Source of the DNA: Pseudomonas chlororaphis
GTDB lineage: Bacteria; Pseudomonadota; Gammaproteobacteria; Pseudomonadales; Pseudomonadaceae
Length of the DNA: 64,000 nucleotides
Direction of reading: 5' to 3'
NCBI RefSeq assembly: GCF_000783395.1
Contig: NZ_JSFK01000027.1
Coordinates: forward strand, 16,883-80,882
The notes under the pieces: model-generated
What the model saw: only the letters and a program-made list of their open reading frames with translations
What the model was told of the DNA's origin: nothing
Databases searched by the model: none
Shown: positions 26,099 through 34,011 of the stretch, in pieces
Numbering within the stretch: position 1 is the first letter of the stretch
Layout: the number at the start of each line of letters is the position of its first letter
Translations under genes and position numbers: made by a program

Positions 26099-27940
26099 AT
26101 GGTCAAACCACCGAAGCGCGTGGCTGGGGTCACTCCGCCCGATATCAGCCCAAATACCGGTAGCACGTCCTCCAGAGCTGCCGGCGGAAACCCGGCAAGC
26201 GCAGACGCCGACACAGGTCTGCCAGGCAATTCTGCGCGCCAGCCGTCGGTGCAGGTCAACGAGACTCCTGCGCCTTACTCACGGATCGAGGCCGCGCTGC
26301 GATCAATCACTTGGCCTGCCGATCAAGTACATCTGCTTCAACGTCTGGATCCCGACAGCGGGCTGTTCACCAGCCCGGATGGCAAGCTGTATGCCCACGT
26401 TGAAAATGAAGGACATCTGCTGGTCGAGATCCACTACGATGGCCGCTACCAGATCCCCTTCAACTTCGCCCCGCACTTGCCCGGCCCCTTCCTCATCAAG
26501 ACCGAGCGCCAACCTGTGTGGACGTTCGAGAGACCGACCTGGCTGACGCAGCATTCGGAGAGCGACAGTCAAAATGCAGCCGCTGAGAGCATCCCTGCAG
26601 AACATCCGGTCTACCTGGCTGCCGACACTGCCGCCCTGCTCTCTCCCCCCCTGCATACACCGGACGGCATTCGCTACGACAAGCACCGCAAAACCTATAT
26701 CGATACCGCTGAAGGAACCGTCATGGTGCGTAAAAACACCAACGGTGAGTATCAGCAAACGTCCGCGAACGTGCGCGATGCACCCGCCTTGTTGTTCGAA
26801 CAAATTTCCGGGACGCGACTGTGGCGCCGCAAAACCGGGCAAACCGATTCTGCAGCAGCACGTTCGCAGCAGGGAAAACACAAAGCCCCAACTGATACGC
26901 CGCAGCCATCGGCAGGCCCAAGCAAGCGACTGCATCAGGAAGAAGGGACTGACGCCACCCACGCGCTGACCGAGAGTTTGCTGTCGGCCAATCCCGACGC
27001 GATCAACCTGAGTTTCGGCTTATGGCGCAACTGGGGACAGAGTGTCCGCCCACAATCTGGCCAGCATATCGAGATAGACGGGCAGTATTACCGGGTAATG
27101 CAACAGGACTTGGGTGCCAACCCGCGACTGGTCTATGTGCAACATCCGTTGTTCTCACCCGCCTTGTACGACACCTTCGAATACATGCTGCGGGATAACC
27201 CGTCGTTGCAGCCGAAATGGGCGGTTAAACGAGACAACCAATGGACGGTACTGGACAGCGTCGTGCCCTTTGAGATGCCGATCACTCAGTACATATCCAG
27301 AACCTTCAAATATCTCTCGGATCAATCGGTCAACTCACTCGCCCGAGCCATGTTCAATCAGGCGAACCGATCCGAAATCATCATTGCTCCCGGTCTCGCG
27401 TTGATGAACCAGGTGTTTCGTTACTGGGCAAACAGGGATCAGCGCAGAGCGCCGCGTCGAGAACTGGCTGACCCGTTACTCATGTTGCGCCCTGTTTCCG
27501 GAACGGAAGAAACCCTGGCGATTCCCTCCTCGCTGGGCGAAGGATTGATGCGACTGGACTTTGATCCCGGACGCTTTTCCCGGCATTGGAACGAGTATGC
27601 CGCGGCACCCACTGTGCCCAATTTGCGAAGGCTGTTCAGCCAGCTTCTGGAAGATGACGGCTACGTGCTGAATCGCACATTTGCCGAGAACGAATTGCTG
27701 TTTCACCGCGAGAAAATCGATCACGTATTTGTGCTGAAACTGCCTCCTCTTATCAACGGGAGGTTGCAGCGATTTCAGCGTGAGCGTTTTAAAGACAGTG
27801 ACATCGTGCTGCATACATCCAGCAACGAGCCAAAGCCACTTTCGGCTTACAGCAAAGACAAAAAGATCAGCTACCTGCTTGGTGGAACCCAGACAGATGT
27901 TCTGGGGCAGACAACGCTGTTCATTTTCAAAGATCAATGA
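26099..27940 (+). CDS. Tandem paralog 3, unknown effector-like protein
   Basis: 613 residues starting MVKPPKRVAGV. Modules A (about 87-145, GLFTSPDGKLYAHVENEG..) and B (about 190-245, GIRYDKHRKTYIDTAEGT..) are both present. They are followed by a Gln/Pro linker with GPSKRLHQEEG and the C-terminal domain (about 302-613: LWRNWGQSVRPQSG, YVQHPLFSPALYDTFEYML, PLLMLRPVSG, MRLDFDPGRFS, YLLGG..TLFIFKDQ). The B module is nearly identical in places to that of paralog 1 (DTAEGTVMVRKN), suggesting recent duplication or gene conversion. Separated from paralog 2 by 95 bases. Activity unknown. Confidence 0.75.
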   Translation: MVKPPKRVAGVTPPDISPNTGSTSSRAAGGNPASADADTGLPGNSARQPSVQVNETPAPYSRIEAALRSITWPADQVHLLQRLDPDSGLFTSPDGKLYAHVENEGHLLVEIHYDGRYQIPFNFAPHLPGPFLIKTERQPVWTFERPTWLTQHSESDSQNAAAESIPAEHPVYLAADTAALLSPPLHTPDGIRYDKHRKTYIDTAEGTVMVRKNTNGEYQQTSANVRDAPALLFEQISGTRLWRRKTGQTDSAAARSQQGKHKAPTDTPQPSAGPSKRLHQEEGTDATHALTESLLSANPDAINLSFGLWRNWGQSVRPQSGQHIEIDGQYYRVMQQDLGANPRLVYVQHPLFSPALYDTFEYMLRDNPSLQPKWAVKRDNQWTVLDSVVPFEMPITQYISRTFKYLSDQSVNSLARAMFNQANRSEIIIAPGLALMNQVFRYWANRDQRRAPRRELADPLLMLRPVSGTEETLAIPSSLGEGLMRLDFDPGRFSRHWNEYAAAPTVPNLRRLFSQLLEDDGYVLNRTFAENELLFHREKIDHVFVLKLPPLINGRLQRFQRERFKDSDIVLHTSSNEPKPLSAYSKDKKISYLLGGTQTDVLGQTTLFIFKDQ

Positions 27941-27989
27941 CCGAGCAGGACAGTGAGCAAAAAGACATGAATCGCTTAGAGACACTTCA

Positions 27990-29876
27990 ATGACCAAACC
28001 TACAAAGATCACGGTTCGCCCTGCGTCGCCCGACACCTCGACGATGAACAGATCCGGCGCTGGCAGTGGCAGCGTCAAAATCACCGGTAGCTCTGACACT
28101 TTTGCACCAGTTACGAATCAACAACCGGACACTTCCACTACCAATACGCCTGGCAGCGAAGTAACTGGCGAACCACGTGTTGTGGTGAGTTACAAAACCG
28201 ATCCGTTGGTCACACAAGCCAATGCCAGACTGACCGAAATATCCCTGCCGGAATTTCAGACTCATCTGCTAAAGCCGCACGAATCTGTCGACGGGTTATT
28301 GGTAAGCCCCGACGGTCAGACATACGCAAAACTGGAAGAAGGTGGTCATTACCGGGTTGAACTCAACGCCGCCGGTGACTACCAGATTCCCTGGCCCGCG
28401 GCGCCGGGCGTGACACCGCCGATTCTGAAAAAAATCGACGGCCAGTCACTTTGGCGAGTCGAGGCGCAGTGGTACACGGCACAAGCCAGACAAATGAGTC
28501 TGTCAGAGCAGCAACGGACTGCCGAACCGTTGCGAGCGATTATCCTCGTCGACCCGCACCTGGCGACCCTTCTCCCTGCCGCGCGGGAGTCCCCGGACGG
28601 CATCCGCAAAGGACCGCGCGGGAAAACCTATGTCGATATCGCCGACGGAACCATCCTGGTTCGCAGGAGTGAACAAGGCGAATACAAACTGGCTTCTGCA
28701 ACAACGATCAATGTGCCGGATATAACCTTCGAGCAGATTCCGGGGCAATTCGTCTGGCGCCCTAAATTGCAGACCAAAATCGATACACAAAAAGCTCCAC
28801 AACCAGGTAGTTCTCGTACCCTCACACAGTCCGGGAAGCTCGGCCCGAGCCCAATCAAACGCCCTCGACTGCCTGAAGACAGTGATCCTCTCAATCCCTT
28901 CGTACTCATGGGCATCAGTGAATTATGGAAGGGCTGGGGAACTACGACGAAACCGTCAGCCGGCGACTCCATCGAAATCGCCGGCAAGCATTTTGCGATA
29001 CTGGATCAGCCAACCTACGCTGTTGACGCCTTTGCCTTCATCAAGCCGCCACTGTTTTCTGCTACTCGTTTCGATGCTTTCGAACAGTTGCTGCTGACCC
29101 ATCCCGAGTTACAACCAAGGGGGGCGGTGAAGTTGGCGGACAATACGGGGGACGGCAGTGACGCATGGAGAATTGTCGAGAGCCGGCCATTTGAAAAAAG
29201 CCTGACTCAATATGTCAGCGATCAGTTCCCCTATCTTTCCGAGCACTCTGCAAATAATGCCGCACGGGAGATGTTCAATCGGGCCAGTCACTCCAACAAA
29301 ATCACCGGCACCGGGATCAGTGCATTGTTCGAGACGTTCAAGTACTGGGAAAATCGCTCTGTTTTTGTCGGCGATAACAGAGTCGTACGCCAAGACTTGA
29401 GCGACCCGCTAATGCTCCTCTCGCCGCTCGCGATCGACGTATTTGGCTTCATTCGTATGCCACAACCGTCCGCTGAAGGTCTGCAAAGAATCGACTTCAA
29501 TCCGAAACTGCTCTCCGGCTCACAACATCAAAGGGGTCGCCGATCAACGCGGGCACTGTTCAAAGATCTTCTTAGCGCACACGGCTACTACATTGCCCAT
29601 GATTTTGGCGCCAGCCACGGGAATGCCTTGTTGATAAAGCGAACAGGGGTTGACCAGGTTTTCGTCATGTTTATGGACAGGGTTCAAAACACCTCCGTTT
29701 TTCTCCCCGATCCAATTGCCTGGCTCAAAAAACGAGTCGTTGCCGACAACATGGACGCCCATGTCAAAGATGACCTGAAGGAGCATTTGCACACGAACAG
29801 GATCATTTTTTTGCTGGGCACCAACGAACCTCTCCCGACTCACGAACATAACCTTGTCGTCACCCGACACAGCTGA
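27990..29876 (+). CDS. Tandem paralog 4, unknown effector-like protein
   Basis: 628 residues starting MTKPTKITVRP, the most diverged member. Module A about 100-157 (GLLVSPDGQTYAKLEEGG..), module B about 204-258 (GIRKGPRGKTYVDIADGT..FEQIPGQFVWR), linker with GPSPIKRPRLPEDS, C-terminal domain about 307-628 (FSATRFDAFEQLLLTHPELQP, DPLMLLSP, QRIDFNPKLL, FLLGTNEPL). An 8-codon frame MNRLETLQ (27967-27993) ends over this start codon as ATGA, possibly coupling translation. It lies 49 bases after paralog 3. No clear terminator follows; only a hairpin CGGAGC-aac-GCGCTCCG at about 29894-29910. Confidence 0.75.
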   Translation: MTKPTKITVRPASPDTSTMNRSGAGSGSVKITGSSDTFAPVTNQQPDTSTTNTPGSEVTGEPRVVVSYKTDPLVTQANARLTEISLPEFQTHLLKPHESVDGLLVSPDGQTYAKLEEGGHYRVELNAAGDYQIPWPAAPGVTPPILKKIDGQSLWRVEAQWYTAQARQMSLSEQQRTAEPLRAIILVDPHLATLLPAARESPDGIRKGPRGKTYVDIADGTILVRRSEQGEYKLASATTINVPDITFEQIPGQFVWRPKLQTKIDTQKAPQPGSSRTLTQSGKLGPSPIKRPRLPEDSDPLNPFVLMGISELWKGWGTTTKPSAGDSIEIAGKHFAILDQPTYAVDAFAFIKPPLFSATRFDAFEQLLLTHPELQPRGAVKLADNTGDGSDAWRIVESRPFEKSLTQYVSDQFPYLSEHSANNAAREMFNRASHSNKITGTGISALFETFKYWENRSVFVGDNRVVRQDLSDPLMLLSPLAIDVFGFIRMPQPSAEGLQRIDFNPKLLSGSQHQRGRRSTRALFKDLLSAHGYYIAHDFGASHGNALLIKRTGVDQVFVMFMDRVQNTSVFLPDPIAWLKKRVVADNMDAHVKDDLKEHLHTNRIIFLLGTNEPLPTHEHNLVVTRHS

Positions 29877-29956
29877 GTGACTTGATAGTCAAGCGGAGCA
29901 ACGCGCTCCGGAGGTTTCTGAAGCGGACACGGGCAGATCGCCACAAAACGCGGGCA

Positions 29957-29983
29957 TAAAAAAAGCCCGCAGTGTGAGCGGGC
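29957..29983 (-). terminator. Terminator of uraH
   Basis: Read on the minus strand: GCCCGC-tcacact-GCGGGC followed by seven T. It marks the right border of the toxin block. Confidence 0.85.
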
Positions 29984-30041
29984 GAATGACCAAAGAAGCT
30001 ATATGCGCAGTCGCTTCCCGGTGGGGGCAGCTGCTTGGGGG

Positions 30042-30395
30042 TCAGCTGCCCCGGTATGTGGAATAGCTGTATGGCGAAATCAGCAATGGCACGTGGTAGT
30101 GATCCTGTTCGGCAGAGATGCCGAAGCGCAGCACAACCACGTCCAGAAATGCCGGTTCCGGCAACTGCACGCCACGGGCGCGGTAGTAATCACCCGCGTG
30201 GAACTGAACCTGATAAACGCCGGTACGGTAGTCATCGCCTTGCAGCAGCGGTGCATCGACCCGGCCATCGCTGTTGGTGACCGCACTGGCGACCAATTCC
30301 AGTTGCGAACCTTCAACGCGGTACAGCTCGACCTTGATCGAACTGCCCGGGCAACCGTGTGCAGCGTCCAAAACGTGTGTAGTCAAACGTCCCAT
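30042..30395 (-). CDS. uraH: 5-hydroxyisourate hydrolase (HIUase)
   Basis: 117 residues, transthyretin-like fold. Hydrolyses 5-hydroxyisourate, the direct product of urate oxidation, to OHCU. The family signature ends are present: N-terminal LTTHVLDAAHGCPG and C-terminal HVPLLISPYSYSTYRGS, with the YRGS tetrapeptide that separates HIUases from transthyretins. Catalytic His and Arg are in THVLD and DDYRTGVYQ. No periplasmic signal peptide. Divergent from puuE and the rest of the urate cluster; its promoter region carries a TTGTACACAA palindrome. Confidence 0.95.
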   Translation of the reverse strand: MGRLTTHVLDAAHGCPGSSIKVELYRVEGSQLELVASAVTNSDGRVDAPLLQGDDYRTGVYQVQFHAGDYYRARGVQLPEPAFLDVVVLRFGISAEQDHYHVPLLISPYSYSTYRGS

Positions 30396-30524
30396 TGATT
30401 CTGCGCGCCTGCCTGCGTGGAGCAGTCAGACTTCGCGCCTCCCGAAGTCAGTTGAAAAGGAGACCGCACCGATTCGGAGCACGAAAAGCTGCGGCGAGCG
30501 ATTGATTAAGACACTTTTCAAAAA

Positions 30525-30538
30525 AATTGTACACAATA
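30525..30538 (-). promoter_or_regulatory. Putative operator TTGTACACAA upstream of uraH
   Basis: ATTGTACACAAT, a perfect 12-bp palindrome about 130 bases upstream of uraH. On the minus strand it contains TACAAT, a good -10 hexamer, so a bound regulator would block the promoter. Identical core to the site before the AzgA-type permease. Confidence 0.6.
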
Positions 30539-30732
30539 AAAACGACATTTTTCACACCACCCCCGCCATTCGGGGGTTTCCTCGAGTTCTGCCAGCAACA
30601 CGCCTATTCATTGAACCTCCTATCCATTAGCTGACTGGTCAGGCAGGTTTCTTGCAGGCTTACGCCAATAGCAGCAAAAGATGACAGTCGGTGAAAAATG
30701 CGAAAATTCAGGCTTACAAATTGCGAATAAAG

Positions 30733-30742
30733 TTGTATACAA
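30733..30742 (+). promoter_or_regulatory. Putative operator TTGTATACAA upstream of puuE
   Basis: Perfect 10-bp palindrome 74 bases before the puuE start; it contains TACAAT as a possible -10. It differs from the two sister sites only at the central base pair. Confidence 0.6.
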
Positions 30743-30815
30743 TCAGCCCATCGCTGTGACGCCAGCCTGCCAGGCCGCCACACCAATCTGTCAACGAACA
30801 AGAAGGAAGACTGCA

Positions 30816-31742
30816 GTGAGCGCTGACTACCCACGCGACCTGATCGGTTACGGCAGTAACCCTCCTCACCCACACTGGCCGGGCAATGCCCGCATCGCCC
30901 TGTCGTTCGTACTCAATTACGAAGAAGGCGGCGAGCGCAATATTCTGCACGGCGACAAAGAATCCGAAGCCTTCCTGTCTGAAATGGTGGCCGCTCAGCC
31001 GCTGCAAGGCGCGCGCAACATGAGCATGGAATCGCTTTACGAGTATGGCAGCCGTGCCGGCGTCTGGCGGATCCTGAAACTGTTCAAGGAATTCGACATT
31101 CCGCTGACCATCTTCGCCGTGGCCATGGCCGCCCAGCGCCATCCGGATGTGATCCGCGCGATGGTCGATGCCGGCCACGAAATCTGCAGCCACGGCTACC
31201 GCTGGATCGACTACCAGTACATGGACGAAGCGCAGGAACGCGAGCACATGCTCGAAGCGATCCGCATCCTCACCGAAATCACCGGCGAGCGCCCACTGGG
31301 CTGGTACACCGGCCGCACTGGCCCAAACACCCGTCGTCTGGTCATGGAAGAAGGTGGTTTCCTCTACGACTGCGACACCTACGACGACGACCTGCCCTAC
31401 TGGGAACCGAACAACCCGACCGGCAAGCCGCATCTGGTGATCCCGTACACCCTCGACACCAACGACATGCGCTTCACCCAAGTGCAGGGTTTCAACAAGG
31501 GTGACGACTTCTTCGAATACCTCAAAGACGCGTTCGACGTGCTCTATGCCGAAGGCGCCGAAGCGCCAAAAATGCTCTCGATCGGCCTGCACTGCCGCTT
31601 GATCGGCCGTCCGGGTCGCATCGCTTCGCTCAAACGCTTTATCGAATACGCTAAAAGTCATGAACAGGTTTGGTTCAGCCGTCGCGTCGACATCGCGCGT
31701 CACTGGCACGAAACCCAGCCGTACCAAGGGGCCGCCCAATGA
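30816..31742 (+). CDS. puuE: Allantoinase PuuE (polysaccharide-deacetylase fold)
   Basis: 308 residues. Opens the hydantoin ring of allantoin to allantoate by a metal-independent enzyme related to NodB-type deacetylases, unlike the amidohydrolase AllB. The NodB fold is visible from ARIALSFVLNYEEGGERN on, with SHGYRWIDYQYMDEAQE and YTGRTGPNTRRLV. The start is GTG at 30816, just after AAGGAAGA. The stop codon overlaps the uraD start (ATGA), so both are translationally coupled. Confidence 0.95.
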   Translation: MSADYPRDLIGYGSNPPHPHWPGNARIALSFVLNYEEGGERNILHGDKESEAFLSEMVAAQPLQGARNMSMESLYEYGSRAGVWRILKLFKEFDIPLTIFAVAMAAQRHPDVIRAMVDAGHEICSHGYRWIDYQYMDEAQEREHMLEAIRILTEITGERPLGWYTGRTGPNTRRLVMEEGGFLYDCDTYDDDLPYWEPNNPTGKPHLVIPYTLDTNDMRFTQVQGFNKGDDFFEYLKDAFDVLYAEGAEAPKMLSIGLHCRLIGRPGRIASLKRFIEYAKSHEQVWFSRRVDIARHWHETQPYQGAAQ

Positions 31743-32254
31743 GCCGCTTTCAAACCCTGCAACCGTCGAGCCTGAGCCGCGACGCTTTCGTCAAAGCCTT
31801 CGCCGACATCTATGAACATTCGCCATGGGTGGCCGAGAAGGCCTACGACCTGGGCGCGGACGCTTCGATCGACGAGATCGAAACCCTGCACCAGCGCATG
31901 AGCGACATCCTGTTGAGCGCCGATCACGCCAGTCAGCTGGCACTGATCAACGCTCACCCGGACCTGGCCGGCAAAGCCGCCGTCCAGGGCCAACTGACCG
32001 AAGCCAGCACCAATGAACAGGCTGGCGCCGGTATTCACCAATGCACGGCCGAAGAGTTCCAGCGCTTCACCGAGCTGAACGACGCCTACAAAGCCAAGTT
32101 CAAGTTTCCCTTCATCATGGCGGTAAAAGGCAGCAACCGGCATCAGATCCTCGCGGCGTTCGAAACGCGTATTCACAACTCGGAAGATACCGAGTTCAAA
32201 TGCGCGCTGGCGGAGATCAACAAGATCGCCCTGTTCCGTTTACTGACTCTTTAG
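31739..32254 (+). CDS. uraD: OHCU decarboxylase
   Basis: 171 residues, all-helical. Decarboxylates 2-oxo-4-hydroxy-4-carboxy-5-ureidoimidazoline to S-allantoin, giving stereospecific product for PuuE. Family segments: FADIYEHSPWVAEKAY, ALINAHPDLAGKAA (catalytic His), TNEQAGAG, and FPFIMAVKGSNRHQIL. The ATG at 31739 overlaps the puuE stop codon. Confidence 0.95.
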   Translation: MSRFQTLQPSSLSRDAFVKAFADIYEHSPWVAEKAYDLGADASIDEIETLHQRMSDILLSADHASQLALINAHPDLAGKAAVQGQLTEASTNEQAGAGIHQCTAEEFQRFTELNDAYKAKFKFPFIMAVKGSNRHQILAAFETRIHNSEDTEFKCALAEINKIALFRLLTL

Positions 32255-32341
32255 CAAGCCTGGCCCGAGTGCATCAAACGCGGAGAGCACCCAGGGCCTC
32301 GCAAGCATCCCCAGCCACTTATTTAAAGGCAGACAAGAAGA

Positions 32342-33337
32342 ATGAAAGCTTACGCCGTACCTTTCGAAAAATTCGTCAACCTGGCCGATGCCCGTCTGGG
32401 CACCAAAATCATCTCGGTCACCGATGACTGGTTCGCAGACGCCAATCGTCTGTTCCAACCGACCCCGGCCGTATGGAAGGAGGGCGTGTTCGATGACAAC
32501 GGCAAGTGGATGGACGGCTGGGAATCGCGCCGCAAGCGCTTCGAAGGCTTCGACAGCGCTGTGATCCGTCTGGGCGTACCGGGCTCGATCAAAGGCGTGG
32601 ACATCGACACTTCATTCTTCACCGGCAACTTTCCGCCATCGGCCTCTCTGGAAGCGTGCTTCCTGGCCTCGGGCGAGCCTGATGAAAACACCCAGTGGAC
32701 GGAAGTGCTGTCGGCCGTCGAGTTGCAGGGCAACAGCCACCACTACCACGAAATCAGCAACGACCAAGCGTTCAGCCACCTGCGCTTCAACATCTACCCG
32801 GACGGCGGTGTCGCCCGTCTGCGCGTGTACGGCATTCCGTTCCGCGACTGGTCGGCGGTTGGTGACAACGAGCAAGTCGATCTGGCAGCAGCCCTCAATG
32901 GTGGCCGCGCCCTCGCCTGCTCCGACGAACACTTCGGCCGCATGAGCAACATCCTCAACCCGGGCCGCGGCATCAACATGGGCGACGGCTGGGAAACTGC
33001 ACGTCGTCGCACGCCGGGCAATGACTGGGTGATCGTCGCGCTGGGTCACCCGGGCGAGATCGAGAAGATCGTCGTCGACACTCTGCACTTCAAAGGCAAC
33101 TACCCTGACACCTGCTCGATCCAGGGCGCGTTCGTGAAAGGTGGTACTGACAGCCAAATCGAAACCCAGTCGCTGTTCTGGCGCGAACTGCTGCCGAGCC
33201 AGAAGCTGGAAATGCACGCCGAACACACCTTCGTCGAGCAGATCAAGGCGCTGGGCCCGATCACTCACATCCGCCTGAATGTGTTCCCGGATGGTGGTGT
33301 GAGCCGCCTGCGCGTTCTCGGCAAGTTCGCTAAATAA
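32342..33337 (+). CDS. alc: Allantoicase
   Basis: 331 residues, two tandem jelly-roll repeats of about 160 residues. The repeat shows in MDGWESRRKR / MGDGWETARRR, in FFTGNFPPSASLE / HFKGNYPDTCSIQ and in the paired FNIYPDGGVARLRV / LNVFPDGGVSRLRV ends. Hydrolyses allantoate to ureidoglycolate and urea. It follows uraD by 87 bases with AGACAAGAAG upstream and is likely in the same transcript. Confidence 0.95.
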   Translation: MKAYAVPFEKFVNLADARLGTKIISVTDDWFADANRLFQPTPAVWKEGVFDDNGKWMDGWESRRKRFEGFDSAVIRLGVPGSIKGVDIDTSFFTGNFPPSASLEACFLASGEPDENTQWTEVLSAVELQGNSHHYHEISNDQAFSHLRFNIYPDGGVARLRVYGIPFRDWSAVGDNEQVDLAAALNGGRALACSDEHFGRMSNILNPGRGINMGDGWETARRRTPGNDWVIVALGHPGEIEKIVVDTLHFKGNYPDTCSIQGAFVKGGTDSQIETQSLFWRELLPSQKLEMHAEHTFVEQIKALGPITHIRLNVFPDGGVSRLRVLGKFAK

Positions 33338-33346
33338 GGTTGAACC

Positions 33347-33414
33347 CATTCGCGAGCAGGCTCGCTCCCACATTTGGAATACATTCCCCTGTGGGAGCGA
33401 GCCTGCTCGCGAAG
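33347..33414. repeat. REP pair inside the urate cluster (GTGGGAGCGAGCCTGCTCGCG type)
   Basis: Inverted arms TTCGCGAGCAGGCTCGCTCC and GGGAGCGAGCCTGCTCGCGA between alc and allA. In an operon such a hairpin may stabilise the upstream mRNA part. Confidence 0.87.
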
Positions 33415-33456
33415 GCGTCACAACAGTCAACACAGAATTCGGATAAGAAGAACAGC

Positions 33457-33960
33457 ATGCGCACACTAACGATTGAACCGCTGACCAAAGAAGCCTTCGC
33501 CCCTTTCGGTGACGTCATCGAAACCGACGGCAGCGATCACTTCATGATCAACAACGGTTCGACCATGCGCTTCCACAAACTGGCGACGGTCGAAACCGCT
33601 CAGCCTGAGGACAACGCGATCATCAGCATCTTCCGCGCCGACGCGCAGGACATGCCGCTGACCGTTTGCATGCTGGAACGCCATCCGCTGGGCAGCCAGG
33701 CTTTCATTCCGCTGCTCGGCAACCCCTTTCTGATCGTGGTCGCGCCAGTTGGCGATGAACCTGTATCAGGCTTGGTCCGCGCCTTCGTCACCAACGGCAG
33801 GCAGGGCATTAATTACCATCGCGGCGTTTGGCACCATCCGGTGCTGACGATCGAAAAGCGGGATGACTTCCTGGTGGTTGATCGCAGTGGCACAGGCAAT
33901 AACTGCGATGAGCATTTTTTCAAAGAGGATGAGCGTTTGATCCTCGCCCCCCACCAATAA
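33457..33960 (+). CDS. allA: Ureidoglycolate lyase
   Basis: 167 residues, AllA cupin family. Splits ureidoglycolate into glyoxylate and urea, the last step of the pathway. Recognised from APFGDVIETDG at the N-terminus, MLERHPLGSQAFIPL and NYHRGVWHHPVLTI. Start ATG at 33457. Confidence 0.94.
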   Translation: MRTLTIEPLTKEAFAPFGDVIETDGSDHFMINNGSTMRFHKLATVETAQPEDNAIISIFRADAQDMPLTVCMLERHPLGSQAFIPLLGNPFLIVVAPVGDEPVSGLVRAFVTNGRQGINYHRGVWHHPVLTIEKRDDFLVVDRSGTGNNCDEHFFKEDERLILAPHQ

Positions 33961-34011
33961 GAGAAGGTCTGATCACTCGACAACAAGAGTGACAGGCGAG
34001 AGGTAAAGACT

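Larger units (their letters stand above)
30396..30815. other. Divergent control region uraH/puuE
   Basis: 420 bases without a gene. It contains two palindromes of one type (30527-30536 and 30733-30742, listed separately) and a perfect hairpin CCCCCG-ccatt-CGGGGG at 30560-30576. AT-rich stretches around both palindromes fit two divergent promoters. No leader gene with good codon usage was seen. Confidence 0.6.

Noticed and set aside
30714..31739. 341-codon minus-strand frame opposite puuE
   Set aside because: PuuE has clear family motifs and a proper start; the opposite frame has none.
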